A stretch of 64,000 nucleotides of DNA from Bin87 sp965220505 (GTDB taxonomy: Bacteria; Chloroflexota; Dehalococcoidia; Lucifugimonadales; UBA3495). A program made the translations under genes and the position numbers. Below, one piece after another: positions 50,069 to 59,982 of this stretch. The notes below the pieces were generated by a model. That model was given only the letters and a program-made list of their open reading frames with translations, was not told where the DNA came from and did not search any database. How positions within the stretch are numbered: the stretch's first letter is position 1; the number at the start of each line of letters is the position of its first letter. Where the stretch lies: the NCBI GenBank assembly GCA_965220505.1, contig CBDCQE010000001.1, forward strand, positions 1,426,001 to 1,490,000, written 5' to 3'.

Positions 50069-53000
50069 GTGACGACAATGCCCGCCACGTTCGCGGAACA
50101 ACCCATACTGAACTCTCCTTACGAGTATCCCAGCCGCCATTGGGAACTCCAAAACGGATTGCCCACAGACCGCATCGTGGAGCGTAGGCGTCTGTCCGAA
50201 CACATCACGCCGGTGCCGCCGGCCCGTAGGCAAAGCCAGGAACAGCCCACTTTGCAAATGGGCGTAGCCGAATTCTCCGACGAAAACCAGCAGTACGATC
50301 CTACGCCAATCATCAACCAGATCCGCCAACAAGTAGACGCCTGGCGGAGAATCCCAAACCCCAACGACTGGGGCGTGACGCCGGAAACCGCCCGGCTGCT
50401 CCAGCACTGGCGCAGCTACGACTTCCCCAACATCCGCCCGTTCTTCTGTCAGGTTGAGGCCGCAGAAACGGTCATCTGGCTAACCGAAGTAGCCGGCTTG
50501 TTGTCCGCCAGTGGCCGGCGACTGCGACGCGATCATGAAGGAATCCGAGCCCACATCAGCGGCGCTAACGGGCAGGCCAATCCTGACTTGTTCCGAATAG
50601 CGCTGAAACTCGCCACAGGCGCTGGCAAAACCACGGTAATGGCGATGCTGATTGCCTGGCAAACCGCCAACGCGGCACGATACCCCAATCGCCGCCTGTT
50701 CACCAAGGGATTCCTAATCGTAACCCCCGGCATCACCATCCGCGACCGACTGCGGTCCTTGCTTCCCAACGACCCGGAAAACTACTACGAGCACCGTGAC
50801 CTGGTCCCCAAGGATATGCTGAGCACCATCAAACAGGCGCAAGTGGTAATTACCAACTTCCACGCCTTCCGACTGCGGGAACGACAGTCAATTACCCCCA
50901 CCACCAGGCGGCTGTTGCAGGGCAAAACGGGCGAAGAAATCAGCACTCTGGAAACCGAAGGCCAGATGCTTCGTCGCGTGATGCCTGAACTGATGCGAAT
51001 GAAAAATGTGATGGTGCTCAATGACGAAGGCCACCATTGCTACCGCGAAAGGCAGCAAGAGCAATCCGCGGAACGCGATCTGGAAGCAGATGAAAGATCG
51101 GAAGCACAACAGAACAACGAGTACGCGCGCGTCTGGATTTCCGGCATTGAGGCGGTCAAGAGGAACGTCGGAATCATCGCAACTCTGGACCTGTCGGCTA
51201 CTCCCTTCTTCCTGCGCGGTTCCGGCTACATAGAGGGCACACTTTTCCCTTGGACCGTCTGCGACTTCTCCCTGATGGATGCCATCGAATCCGGCATCGT
51301 CAAAATCCCCCGGGTGCCGATTGACGACAACGTGCCCCAAGAAAACCGCCCGGTGTTCCGTGAGCTTTGGAAACACGTCAGCAGAGATTTGCCCCGCGCC
51401 GGCCGCCGGCGCGCCAACACCATTCAGGACCCGCGCAATCTGCCACCCCAACTGATTTCGGCGTTGGAATCGTTGTACGGCGGCTACGAAAGAACCTACC
51501 GAGACTGGCAGGACGCCGGCATTGAGGCACCGCCCGTATTCATCGTGGTGTGTCAGAACACCGCTATCTCCAAACTGATTTACGAGTACGTTGCCGGTTT
51601 TGAGCGGCCCGGCAACGACGGGAGCGTTGACCAGAAATTCCTAGGTCGGTTCGAGCTGTTCCGCAACTACGACCAGAACGGCAACCGCCTAGCTATGCCA
51701 CGAACGCTGCTGATCGACAGCGAGCAACTGGGCGCTGCCGAAGCCTTGCCCGCCGACTTCCGGACCGCTGCTGCTTCCGCTATTGAGCAGTTCCGCCGGG
51801 AACGAGTGCAACGCACCGGCGACAGGGAAGCCTCGGAAAACATCGCGGATGAAGACCTGCTGCGGGAGATGATGAATACTGTTGGGAAGCCAGGTCGTCT
51901 CGGCGCCGGCGTCCGCTGCGTAGTGTCCGTGTCAATGCTCACCGAAGGCTGGGACGCCAACACCGTTACCCACATCCTCGGCGTGCGCGCCTTCGGAACC
52001 CAGCTGCTCTGTGAGCAGGTAGTCGGGCGCGCCTTGCGCCGACAGTCATACGAACTGAACGAGGAAAACCGCTTCGACGTGGAGTACGCCGACGTGCTTG
52101 GTGTGCCCTTCGACTTCACCGACGGCGACAAACCCGCTCCGCCGCCAACTCCGCCGTCCCCAACGGTTCGGGTTCATGCTGTGAGCCCAGAACGGGATCA
52201 CCTGGAAATCCGATTTCCCAACGTTACGGCGTATCGTGTGGAATTGCCCGACGAGAATCTGAGCGCGCGGTTTAGCGAGGATTCCGTACTGAGGCTTACC
52301 ACCGAGCTGGTTGGGCCAACCAGAACGGAGAGCCAAGGCATCATCGGCGAGGGAACCGAGCTTACCGTTGAGCGTCTGCGCGACACTCGCCGCCAGCGCA
52401 TCGGGTTCGAGTTGACGGCTCACATCTTGCAGAACCAGCTGCGCGAGGCGGGCGAAGCGCCCCGGATGCACCTGTTCCAGCAACTGAACTCCATCGTGAG
52501 CCGCTGGCTTGACCAATACCTGCACTGCGCCAGCGACACCTACCCGGCGCAAGTTCTTTACCGGGAAATCGCTGACATGGCCGGTGAGCGCATCAAGGCG
52601 GCTATCACAAACGCCGTCCGAGCGGAGCAGCCAGACGCGGCGCAACGCATCAAGGCAGTCGTGGCGCCTTACAACCCCTGGGGTTCCACCCAATACGTCA
52701 ACTTCACCACAAGCAAGCGGCCACGGCGTCCCGCTGATAGGTTCGTAAGGCAAATCCTAGAAACCAGTCCCGAAAAATGCCACGTGAACCTAGCCGTGTG
52801 CGACAACTCCTGGGAAGCTGCTTTCTACCGCATCGTTGAAGCCCACCCCAAGGTAACCGCCTACGTCAAAAACGAGGGGCTCGGCCTGAAAGTTCCCTAC
52901 CGATTAGGGTCAGCCAGCAAAATTTACGAGCCGGACTTTATCGTTCAAATCGACGATGGATACCCGTCTGACAACCGGCTCAATCTGATCGCCGAGGTCA

Positions 53001-53257
53001 AGGGCTATCGTGGCGAGGATGCCGTTGCCAAAGCCGGCGCCATGCACGAGTATTGGGTCCCCGGCGTCAATAACCTAGGGGCATACGGCCGCTGGGCGTT
53101 TCACGAGTTCACCTCGGTTAGCGATATGCAAGCCGAGTTTGACGAAGTGGTGGAACGAAACGCAGTCGCCAGTGCCGCTAAGCGCCTTGCCGATGCCGGC
53201 GGCAGCCAGCCTGACATGGAGTACATCCCCCGTCGGCGCAGCGAGGTGTCCGTATGA
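50069..53257 (+). CDS. Type III-like restriction enzyme Res subunit (SF2 helicase plus PD-(D/E)XK nuclease)
   Basis: A 1062-residue protein. The SF2 helicase core has Q-like FFCQVEAAE (about 125-133), Walker A ATGAGKTT (182-189), DEGHH (319-323) as motif II, SATPF (376-380) as motif III, and QVVGRALRR as motif VI. The C-terminal nuclease has EPDFIVQIDD (D956) and AEVKG (E976-x-K978), a PD-(D/E)XK signature. The start is GTG at 50069 or ATG at 50078. It overlaps the PIN gene by four bases (ATGA). In type III systems Res translocates from and cleaves unmodified DNA together with Mod. Confidence 0.85.
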   Translation: MTTMPATFAEQPILNSPYEYPSRHWELQNGLPTDRIVERRRLSEHITPVPPARRQSQEQPTLQMGVAEFSDENQQYDPTPIINQIRQQVDAWRRIPNPNDWGVTPETARLLQHWRSYDFPNIRPFFCQVEAAETVIWLTEVAGLLSASGRRLRRDHEGIRAHISGANGQANPDLFRIALKLATGAGKTTVMAMLIAWQTANAARYPNRRLFTKGFLIVTPGITIRDRLRSLLPNDPENYYEHRDLVPKDMLSTIKQAQVVITNFHAFRLRERQSITPTTRRLLQGKTGEEISTLETEGQMLRRVMPELMRMKNVMVLNDEGHHCYRERQQEQSAERDLEADERSEAQQNNEYARVWISGIEAVKRNVGIIATLDLSATPFFLRGSGYIEGTLFPWTVCDFSLMDAIESGIVKIPRVPIDDNVPQENRPVFRELWKHVSRDLPRAGRRRANTIQDPRNLPPQLISALESLYGGYERTYRDWQDAGIEAPPVFIVVCQNTAISKLIYEYVAGFERPGNDGSVDQKFLGRFELFRNYDQNGNRLAMPRTLLIDSEQLGAAEALPADFRTAAASAIEQFRRERVQRTGDREASENIADEDLLREMMNTVGKPGRLGAGVRCVVSVSMLTEGWDANTVTHILGVRAFGTQLLCEQVVGRALRRQSYELNEENRFDVEYADVLGVPFDFTDGDKPAPPPTPPSPTVRVHAVSPERDHLEIRFPNVTAYRVELPDENLSARFSEDSVLRLTTELVGPTRTESQGIIGEGTELTVERLRDTRRQRIGFELTAHILQNQLREAGEAPRMHLFQQLNSIVSRWLDQYLHCASDTYPAQVLYREIADMAGERIKAAITNAVRAEQPDAAQRIKAVVAPYNPWGSTQYVNFTTSKRPRRPADRFVRQILETSPEKCHVNLAVCDNSWEAAFYRIVEAHPKVTAYVKNEGLGLKVPYRLGSASKIYEPDFIVQIDDGYPSDNRLNLIAEVKGYRGEDAVAKAGAMHEYWVPGVNNLGAYGRWAFHEFTSVSDMQAEFDEVVERNAVASAAKRLADAGGSQPDMEYIPRRRSEVSV

Positions 53258-53625
53258 TCTTGCCGGACACGTCAGTGTGGGTTGACCACCTGCGCCAACC
53301 AGAGCCGGAGTTGGCGCAGGCACTCCAAGACGGCCAAATACTTATGCACATCATGATCATCGGTGAACTGGCCTGCGGCAATTTGGCGAACCGACAACGG
53401 CAACTGAGCGACTGGCGCAAGCTGCCCAAGCTACGAGAAGCCAGCAGCGAGGATGTGCTCAATTTCATCGAAGCCCATCGGCTGATGGGACGCGGTATCG
53501 GCTTGGTTGATGCCCACCTGCTGTACTCGGTCGTCAACTACGACAGTGCGCAACTCTGGACCAGAGACGGGAGACTCAAAAATCTAGCAGAAGAGCTCCG
53601 CGTCGGTTACTCTGAAGGTGCCTAA
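53254..53625 (+). CDS. PIN-domain RNase (VapC-like)
   Basis: A 123-residue PIN protein with the four acidic residues D5 (LPDTSVWV), E38 (IGELACG), D86 (GLVDAHLL) and D105 (WTRDGRL), so it is probably a functional Mg-dependent RNase. It is translationally coupled to Res and followed by Mod after 58 bases. No VapB-type antitoxin gene is next to it. A VapC inside a Res-Mod pair is unusual. It may be an addiction or suicide component, or a stray insertion. Confidence 0.88.
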   Translation: MILPDTSVWVDHLRQPEPELAQALQDGQILMHIMIIGELACGNLANRQRQLSDWRKLPKLREASSEDVLNFIEAHRLMGRGIGLVDAHLLYSVVNYDSAQLWTRDGRLKNLAEELRVGYSEGA

Positions 53626-53683
53626 TTGGTGCTTTGAAACTTGCCCAAATCGCAGCCACCATCGCGAATGAAAGAGGTGCCCA

Positions 53684-56521
53684 ATGCCACCCCGTCGCCG
53701 CAACACACGCCGTGCCCCTACCGAAGTCGTCACCTTCACCCACCCTGACGACTCGCGGCGGAACATTCCCACCGCCGAGATGGAGCCTGTGCTGGACGAC
53801 GAACAGCGTAGCCCCATCCGTCTGGCTTACGAACGGCGCAACCGAGACCTAGACCCCCAAATGGTCTGGAAGGGTAAGGACGAGCAGGACGCCGATGGTT
53901 TCCTTTACGTCGCCGCACCGCCGCTTTTCACCCAAGAAAAGGTGCATCCCAAAGTCCTGGTCGACGACCTGGTGCGTCTTTCCAAGAAGAGCGAGGTCGT
54001 CGAACAGCCGACACTAGACCTGTTCGCCGACTTCAACGGCCTACCCGAGGGCGCGGATCGCACAGACTTTTACCAACACGATGGCTACTGGTCCAATCGC
54101 ATGATTCTAGGCGACAGCCTGCAGGTGATGGCATCGCTGGCGGAGCGGGAGGGCCTGCAGGGCAAGGTGCAGTGCATCTACATCGACCCGCCCTACGGCA
54201 TCCGATTCAACTCCAACTTCCAATGGAGCACCACCAGCCGCGATGTCCGTGACGGTAACGTTGGCCACATCACCCGCGAGCCAGAACAAGTCAAAGCCTT
54301 CCGCGACACCTGGCGCGACGGCATCCATTCCTACCTAGCCTACCTACGCGACCGCCTGACCGTCGCCCGGGACCTGCTGGCAGACTCCGGCAGCGTTTTC
54401 GTCCAGATCGGCGACGAGAATGTTCACCGGGTGCGGGCATTGATGGATGAGGTATTCGGCGAACAGAATTTCGTCGCTTGCATCGTGATAACTAAGACCA
54501 CCAGCGCAACATCCCTGTACATGGCCGGAACCTGTGACTACATCTTGTGGAGCGCAAAGAATTATCACTCTCTCAAATATCGCCAGCCATTTCGGGAAAA
54601 GAAACCCGGCGAGACGGGCGCAGCGTCCTACACCCGCATACAAAGTCCAGACGGCAACATTGTGCGTGCGATGACGAGAAATGAGGACTTTGAGCGAGAC
54701 TTCGAAGAGGACGGGTGGTTTCTCGTAACTTCGGATAACTTCCTCTCCCAGTCAGGAGGCCCAACCACTCAACAACCGTTTTCCTTCCAAGGCGAATCGT
54801 ACAGACCCTCAAGTGGAGGATGGAAAACCAATGCGGAGGGAATCAGGCGCCTGATCTCTGCATCTAGGATAACCAAGGGAGGGCGAGCACCGAGATACGT
54901 CAGGCGGATCAATGACTTCCCTGTCTCTCCAATCGCTAACGTCTGGGACGATATGTTGACCGGGAGTTTCACGGAAGACAAGTTGTACGTGGTACAAACC
55001 GCGGAAAAAATGATCCAGCGTTGCATCTTAATGACTACCGACCCTGGTGATCTAGTGCTTGACCCTACCTGCGGCTCTGGCACTACGGCCTACGTTGCCG
55101 AGCAGTGGGGCCGGCGGTGGATAACCATCGACACTAGCCGCGTCGCCTTGGCACTAGCACGCACCCGCATCATGGGCGCCCGCTATCCCTACTACCTGCT
55201 GGCCGATAGCCCAGAGGGACAACGCAAGGAAGCCGAAATCCGCCGCCGGCAAATCACCGAAGCACCCACCTACGGCAACGTGCGCCAGGGTTTCGTCTAT
55301 GAGCGCGTGCCTCACATCACGCTGCGTGACATCGCTAACAACGCCGAAATCGACGTCATCTGGGACAACTACCAGCAAACGCTGGAACCGTTGCGGGAAG
55401 AACTCAACACCACTTTGGGTAAAGCATGGCAGGAATGGGAGATTCCCCGCGATGCCGGTGACGACTGGACTGACGAAGCCGCCAAACTGCATCAACAATG
55501 GTGGGAGCAGCGCATCGCTCGCCAGCAGGAAATCGACGCTTCCATCGCCGCCAACGCCGACTTTGAGTACCTGTACGACCAGCCCTACACCAATAATCGC
55601 AAGGTGCGCGTCGCTGGCCCGTTCACGGTGGAAAGCCTGTCGCCTCACCGGGTGATGGTGGCGGACGACGGCGAGCAGGGCAGCGGCATCGCCGAAACCG
55701 GCGACGGCTATCGCTACGACGGCGACGTCCCGGAGCGAGACTTCGCTGGCATGATTCTGGACAACCTGCGCACTTCAGGCGTTCAGCAGGCACAGCGCAC
55801 CGACAAGATTGATTTCAGTTCACTCGCGGGATGGCCAGGGCTTTACGTCTGCGCAGAAGGCCGCTTTACAGAAGGTGACGACGATGCTGCTGTAGAGCGT
55901 CGTGCCGCTATCTTCATCGGTCCTGAGTTCGGCACTGTGCTGCGAGCCGACCTGACCGCCGCGGCGCGAGAGGCCGCCGAAGCCGGCTTCGACCTGTTGA
56001 TTGCCTGCGCTTTCAGCTACGACGCCCACGCCACCGAGTTGACCCGCATCGGCGCGCTGCCCGTCCTCAAGGCGCGCATGAACGCCGACCTGCACATGGC
56101 CGACGCGCTTCGCAACGACAGCCGAGGCAACCTGTTCGTCATCTTCGGAGAGCCTGACATTGAGTTACAAGAAACTGACGACGACATGGTTCGCGTCCAG
56201 ATCCGCGGGGTGGACATTTTCAATCCAGCCACCGGCGAGGTTCGCAGCGACGAAACCGACGACATTGCCTGCTGGTTCGTGGACACCGACTACAACGAAG
56301 AAAGTTTCTTCGTCCGCCAGGCTTACTTCCTGGGCGCCAGCAGCGACCCGTACCGCGCCCTGAAAACCACGCTGAGGGCGGAAATCGACGCTGACGCTTG
56401 GGCAACACTGAACAGTGACGTGTCCCGCCCCTTCCCCAAACCGCAGTCGGGCCGCATCGCGATCAAAGTAATCAACCACCTAGGCGACGAAGCGATGAAG
56501 GTTTTGACAATCCGCGGGTAG
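53684..56521 (+). CDS. Type III-like DNA methyltransferase (Mod, beta-class)
   Basis: A 945-residue N6-adenine or N4-cytosine methylase. The catalytic motif IV DPPYGIRF is at D168 and the SAM motif I DPTCGSGTT at D460, so the order is IV, target-recognition, I (beta class, as in type III Mod). Preceding MILGDSLQVMASL is the usual entry. The C-terminal about 400 residues extend beyond most Mod proteins and contain alternating acidic segments (GEPDIELQETDDD). GAGGTG seven bases upstream fixes the ATG. It should modify the recognition site and guide Res. Confidence 0.88.
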   Translation: MPPRRRNTRRAPTEVVTFTHPDDSRRNIPTAEMEPVLDDEQRSPIRLAYERRNRDLDPQMVWKGKDEQDADGFLYVAAPPLFTQEKVHPKVLVDDLVRLSKKSEVVEQPTLDLFADFNGLPEGADRTDFYQHDGYWSNRMILGDSLQVMASLAEREGLQGKVQCIYIDPPYGIRFNSNFQWSTTSRDVRDGNVGHITREPEQVKAFRDTWRDGIHSYLAYLRDRLTVARDLLADSGSVFVQIGDENVHRVRALMDEVFGEQNFVACIVITKTTSATSLYMAGTCDYILWSAKNYHSLKYRQPFREKKPGETGAASYTRIQSPDGNIVRAMTRNEDFERDFEEDGWFLVTSDNFLSQSGGPTTQQPFSFQGESYRPSSGGWKTNAEGIRRLISASRITKGGRAPRYVRRINDFPVSPIANVWDDMLTGSFTEDKLYVVQTAEKMIQRCILMTTDPGDLVLDPTCGSGTTAYVAEQWGRRWITIDTSRVALALARTRIMGARYPYYLLADSPEGQRKEAEIRRRQITEAPTYGNVRQGFVYERVPHITLRDIANNAEIDVIWDNYQQTLEPLREELNTTLGKAWQEWEIPRDAGDDWTDEAAKLHQQWWEQRIARQQEIDASIAANADFEYLYDQPYTNNRKVRVAGPFTVESLSPHRVMVADDGEQGSGIAETGDGYRYDGDVPERDFAGMILDNLRTSGVQQAQRTDKIDFSSLAGWPGLYVCAEGRFTEGDDDAAVERRAAIFIGPEFGTVLRADLTAAAREAAEAGFDLLIACAFSYDAHATELTRIGALPVLKARMNADLHMADALRNDSRGNLFVIFGEPDIELQETDDDMVRVQIRGVDIFNPATGEVRSDETDDIACWFVDTDYNEESFFVRQAYFLGASSDPYRALKTTLRAEIDADAWATLNSDVSRPFPKPQSGRIAIKVINHLGDEAMKVLTIRG

Positions 56522-56550
56522 CCCAAGACGAACGAGTTGGAACGAAAGCC

Positions 56551-57405
56551 ATGAAAGCAGGATTCTACGAGTTCGAGTTCACCGTCGCGTTCATTCACGA
56601 CTTCCTCAAAAAGAGCGAAGCGCGCGGAAGCCAAGCCATGGTAGGTCTACCTACCCCAGCGGAGGAAGCGCAAGTGGGGTACGACGCTACGCTCGCAACA
56701 AATGGGTACACTCGGTTTTTCCAATTCAAGCGACCAGATTACATCGGCGCTGGACGGGGCAACCAGGGGCAGCGCTACCCCCACCAGCCGTACTACCGGA
56801 TCAACATCACGCCAGACGAATGGTCCCCCCAGCACAACCTGCTGGTGAAACTAGCCAGAAGGGGTTACGAAGTCTACTACGTCGCGCCCATATTCCACGA
56901 GCCTCAGCAATTGGACCAACACCGAAGCGCAGAAGAAATAATGGAGCAAAGCATTTGGGTGCCCACCCAAGACCTGCATCTCCAAACCAAGGGCGACCGG
57001 AGCTGCATTACCTACTTGCCAGACGGTACGTGGAGAACACATCCCGGAGAAACGCGAACCCGCAGGTCAGAACCAAGCTACGAATATCCCGAGGGATCTG
57101 CCCGAACGCGCACGATGAACCGCGAGTTCTACGATGTCCTGCGGAGAGATCTCGAAGAGATAGTAGCTCAAGAGACTGGCCAAGACCCGGATTACCGACA
57201 AATGGACTTGCGCTCACGCGCAGTCGAAGAAATTGAACGTGTTGACGAAACATTGGGGCTTCGTGTTGTCCTAAATCACAGCGACTACCGAAGAGTGACC
57301 GAATCTGATCGGGCTAGATTCCTCGTTCATTCGAGGTTCAGGCTGAAAGCGATTACGGTGTCCGATCCCTCGGCCGTCACCCTAGATCAGTCCAGACAGC
57401 TGTAG
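56551..57405 (+). CDS. Unrecognised protein with a PD-(D/E)XK-like core, last gene of the RM operon
   Basis: A 284-residue protein. The segment EEAQVGYDATLATNGYTRFF followed by QFKRPDYI (about residues 34-70) gives E, D and Q-x-K in the order of a PD-(D/E)XK nuclease active site. The rest alternates strands and helices (NLLVKLARRGYEVYYVAPIF), with a polar C-terminus. It starts 29 bases after mod on the same strand and belongs to the operon. I know no family for it. A nuclease or DNA-end-binding accessory function is inference. Confidence 0.6.
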   Translation: MKAGFYEFEFTVAFIHDFLKKSEARGSQAMVGLPTPAEEAQVGYDATLATNGYTRFFQFKRPDYIGAGRGNQGQRYPHQPYYRINITPDEWSPQHNLLVKLARRGYEVYYVAPIFHEPQQLDQHRSAEEIMEQSIWVPTQDLHLQTKGDRSCITYLPDGTWRTHPGETRTRRSEPSYEYPEGSARTRTMNREFYDVLRRDLEEIVAQETGQDPDYRQMDLRSRAVEEIERVDETLGLRVVLNHSDYRRVTESDRARFLVHSRFRLKAITVSDPSAVTLDQSRQL

Positions 57406-58251
57406 GGTGAATCCGCGAAACGCCCGTGGGTAGTACGCTTCTAAGCGGAGCTGTCAGTGAAATCGCTAAAGCACGACTACCGCGTCAGGTTCACCATGGC
57501 ATAAGAGGAATACCCGGAGGATGCCCTGATACCTCGCGACCTCCAAAGGCCAGGAGTGAAATACCCCTTCACGAAGTTCCTCGACCGACCAACCAGCCCC
57601 GGCGAATACATCCTCCAACGATCCTTCGATAATCAGCTAGGGATCCGCGCTCACGAACGCAATCGCGAACGTGCCGCCGGCATCAATGCCGGCCATCACC
57701 ACTTCCGCCGATTCCCCGCGCACGACAGGGCTAGCGCCGCGCACGGAATTATCGCTCAACACCAACGGACCCGTCGAACACCCGGTACTGCGGCAACAGG
57801 GCCGCCGCCAAGATCAGCAGGTTTCCGGTCAGCATGGCCCTGTGGACCGTTTGACGGCGCGAGCATCGCTGTGAAGCCGATTGACCTTGACGCTATGAAC
57901 CCTCGCGGGTAGTCTGCCCCTGCTACAGTCTTTTACCGTTCCGAAATCTCCTTGAGAGTTCTCGGGCGCGATTCAGCGCACGGTAGGCCATCGTGCCTCC
58001 TTGCGGGAAATCGCGTCTGGGAACGGTGGACTGTAGCAAGTAAGCCTATCTCTGCGTCCGCAAGGGGGTTCCCAATGCGCTCATCACGCACGCGCTTGCC
58101 CGAAACGAAGCCTATCCCGATAGAGTTCGCCGACTTCGCATCGCCTGATCGTTGCGCTTGGCGAAGCCGCCCACCAGCTGGAACGCCGCGATCCAAGCGG
58201 AGACCCACAGCGGGCAGCAACCGACTACGGGGCGCAAGGGCATTCCCCGGT
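57406..58251. other. Gene-poor region with remnants
   Basis: No convincing gene. On the minus strand, one frame (broken by a TAG at 57636-57638) reads LVLSDNSVRGASPVVRGES then EVVMAG at 57689-57763, and further on SVEELREGVFHSWPLEVARY and GILRVFLLCHGEPDAVVVL. These are protein-like and suggest a decayed leftward gene. A related copy of the first part lies at 63692-63766. The GTG frame at 57556-57912 (plus) is probably its shadow. Confidence 0.4.
57689..57763. repeat. 75-bp duplicated element, copy 1
   Basis: The same length as 63692-63766 with about 64 of 75 bases identical by eye and no gaps. Read on the minus strand, both encode VLS-x-NS..G-x-SPVV-x-GES-x-EVVMAG. Confidence 0.7.
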
Positions 58252-59199
58252 GTGTGGCCGGCGAAATACTTGGCGGTCGCCATGCTCGGCGTGTTGATGG
58301 CAACATCGGTGGCGTGCGGAGCGAGCGCAGAACCAGAGAGCGGTGATTCGCCCAACAGCACTGCGCCGGTTCCTGCGCAGACCCCGACGGGCGCGCCAGA
58401 GGTGGCGCAGTCCGTTACCAGCCCCATGCCTACGGATACGCCGGCGGGCGCCAGGTTGGAGCCGACTACAGCGCCTACTGATGCGCCGCCTCAAGCCATG
58501 CCTACGGACACGCCGGTGCCGACACCCACGGCAGAGCCTGCGACTGCAACTCCGGAACCGACTGAAGTGCCGGAGCCTACGGTGTCGCCTGAAGAACTGA
58601 TTGCCGCCATGCTCACTCCGCCCGCCGACGCGAAACCAGATGAGGTGTGGTGGTGGAAGCCAGCTGGCCCTCGACGCTACGGAGGAGGCAGCTATCTAAA
58701 TTCCCATCCTGGCGACCACACGCCGGCGGTCGTGATCACGGAACACCCCTACGGCCCACAGCTGGATCTCATCGACGGAAGGATCGACCACTTCCCCGAA
58801 GTGGTTGAGAAACACCGGGAATTCTATCCAGCACCAAACTGGTACATCGGAGGGCCAGTGTCCCTCATCGTGCCAGACGTGCGGCTTGAGATCAGCCAGC
58901 TCGAGAACATCAGCAAGGGGAAAGTGAAACGACCGGATCTGACCGCCTCGTTCATGCAGACGGCAGGATGGGAAATCGTTGACCACGAAGAGCCCGTGGT
59001 GCGCTTCTGGGGCACCGTCACGACGGAACGGCTGGAGCACGAGTACATGCTCGGATTCACAGTCAGGTACCCCGTGGAGACAGGATTGCCCCACATGCTG
59101 AAGGACACCCAAATAGATCTACAGGGTGGATACCCTCTCGACCAATTCTTGGGACAGGGCTCAATTGAAGGTCCCTATGTCCTCCAGCGCGTGGAGTAA
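58252..59199 (+). CDS. Secreted lipoprotein with a Thr/Pro-rich linker
   Basis: A 315-residue protein. The N-terminus (KYLAVAMLGVLMATSVAC) is a lipoprotein signal peptide with lipobox SVAC. A low-complexity linker of about 90 residues is rich in T, P, A and E. The C-terminal domain (about 115-315, from DEVWWWKPAGPRRYGGG) is not recognised. A GTG at 58252 is used because it gives a proper signal peptide; the frame stays open upstream to 57952 and the ribosome site is weak. It is anchored to the membrane, outside the cytoplasm. No neighbour indicates a role. Confidence 0.7.
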   Translation: MWPAKYLAVAMLGVLMATSVACGASAEPESGDSPNSTAPVPAQTPTGAPEVAQSVTSPMPTDTPAGARLEPTTAPTDAPPQAMPTDTPVPTPTAEPATATPEPTEVPEPTVSPEELIAAMLTPPADAKPDEVWWWKPAGPRRYGGGSYLNSHPGDHTPAVVITEHPYGPQLDLIDGRIDHFPEVVEKHREFYPAPNWYIGGPVSLIVPDVRLEISQLENISKGKVKRPDLTASFMQTAGWEIVDHEEPVVRFWGTVTTERLEHEYMLGFTVRYPVETGLPHMLKDTQIDLQGGYPLDQFLGQGSIEGPYVLQRVE

Positions 59200-59228
59200 A
59201 CCAGCAAGCGAGCGGTATCCACAGGGAT

Positions 59229-59254
59229 GGGGCCACCGTTTGAACGGCGGCCCC
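59229..59254 (+). terminator. Hairpin downstream of the lipoprotein gene
   Basis: GGGGCC pairs with GGCCCC and CCGTT with AACGG, one mismatch between them, 30 bases after the stop codon. No U-tract follows. Confidence 0.4.
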
Positions 59255-59873
59255 GATTCTCCCATTGGTTCCGGGTGCACGGGTTCGATCCGCACGCCAG
59301 ACCCCGCAACGAATCCGCCCCTGCTACCCTTCGACTCAAACAGCGAGTGAGGCGCCACGCCCTCACCACTAAACCGTCAATGCCAACGGCGTAAGTTCAT
59401 GCCACCGCTGCCGAAGCACGGGCGGGGGAATGCAGGCTGAGTTGCGCCGTTGGCAACTATCGCTCGACAGTCCAGCCAAGGCAACGCCGTCAGCCCAGCG
59501 CACCTGACCTGGGGCGCCATCGTCTTCATGCCACTACTGTGGACAATTACCTGGATTCTCATCATACGGACGCCCACGAGACAGGAGACAGACATACCCA
59601 GCAACACGTTCTTCAAATGCAGTCCTTGATCGACTGCGAGCAAGACATGCCATCCCCATCTGGACACCTCACTGGGTAGCCGCCGTAACAGCCGCGGATA
59701 GCGCCACCAGAGCGCCTGCGACGCGCTCCAACGCACCAAGCAGGTTTTTATCCGGCCAGCAATCCAAAGCAGCAATGGCGGCACTGGACGCAGGTGGACA
59801 ATGGTCCGCCAAGTGACGACGCGGAGCATCGGGCTTTCTCGCATCGCGGGAACTCCCGGAGCCTAAAATTAGA

Positions 59874-59917
59874 GATGTCAACCAAACTGGATTTCGAAAT
59901 CCAGTTTGGTTGACATC
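59874..59917. repeat. Perfect 44-bp palindrome
   Basis: From GATGTCA to TGACATC every base pairs with its mirror, centred on TTCGAA, with no spacer. The first mismatch is at 59873/59918. The arms contain CCAAACTGG and its mirror. No U-run follows on either strand, so a simple terminator is unlikely. A protein-binding site, recombination site or cruciform-forming element is possible. Confidence 0.9.
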
Positions 59918-59982
59918 GTAAAAAACGCCGTGATGGACGCCAACACGACACCGCCGTGGCTCATCAAACCTCGCTGCTGACG

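Noticed and set aside
57556..57912. 118-codon plus-strand ORF
   Set aside because: The minus strand of the same stretch shows a peptide conserved in the copy at 63.7 kb, so the plus frame is probably a shadow.
59260..59390. tRNA-like bases (GGTTCGATCC and an antisense GGTTTAGTGGTGAGG)
   Set aside because: No complete cloverleaf can be folded. T-stem and anticodon stem do not pair, and the anticodon loop lacks T33.
59377..59844. 155-codon minus-strand ORF
   Set aside because: No ribosome site, an odd Trp/Arg/Cys-rich composition and no motif.
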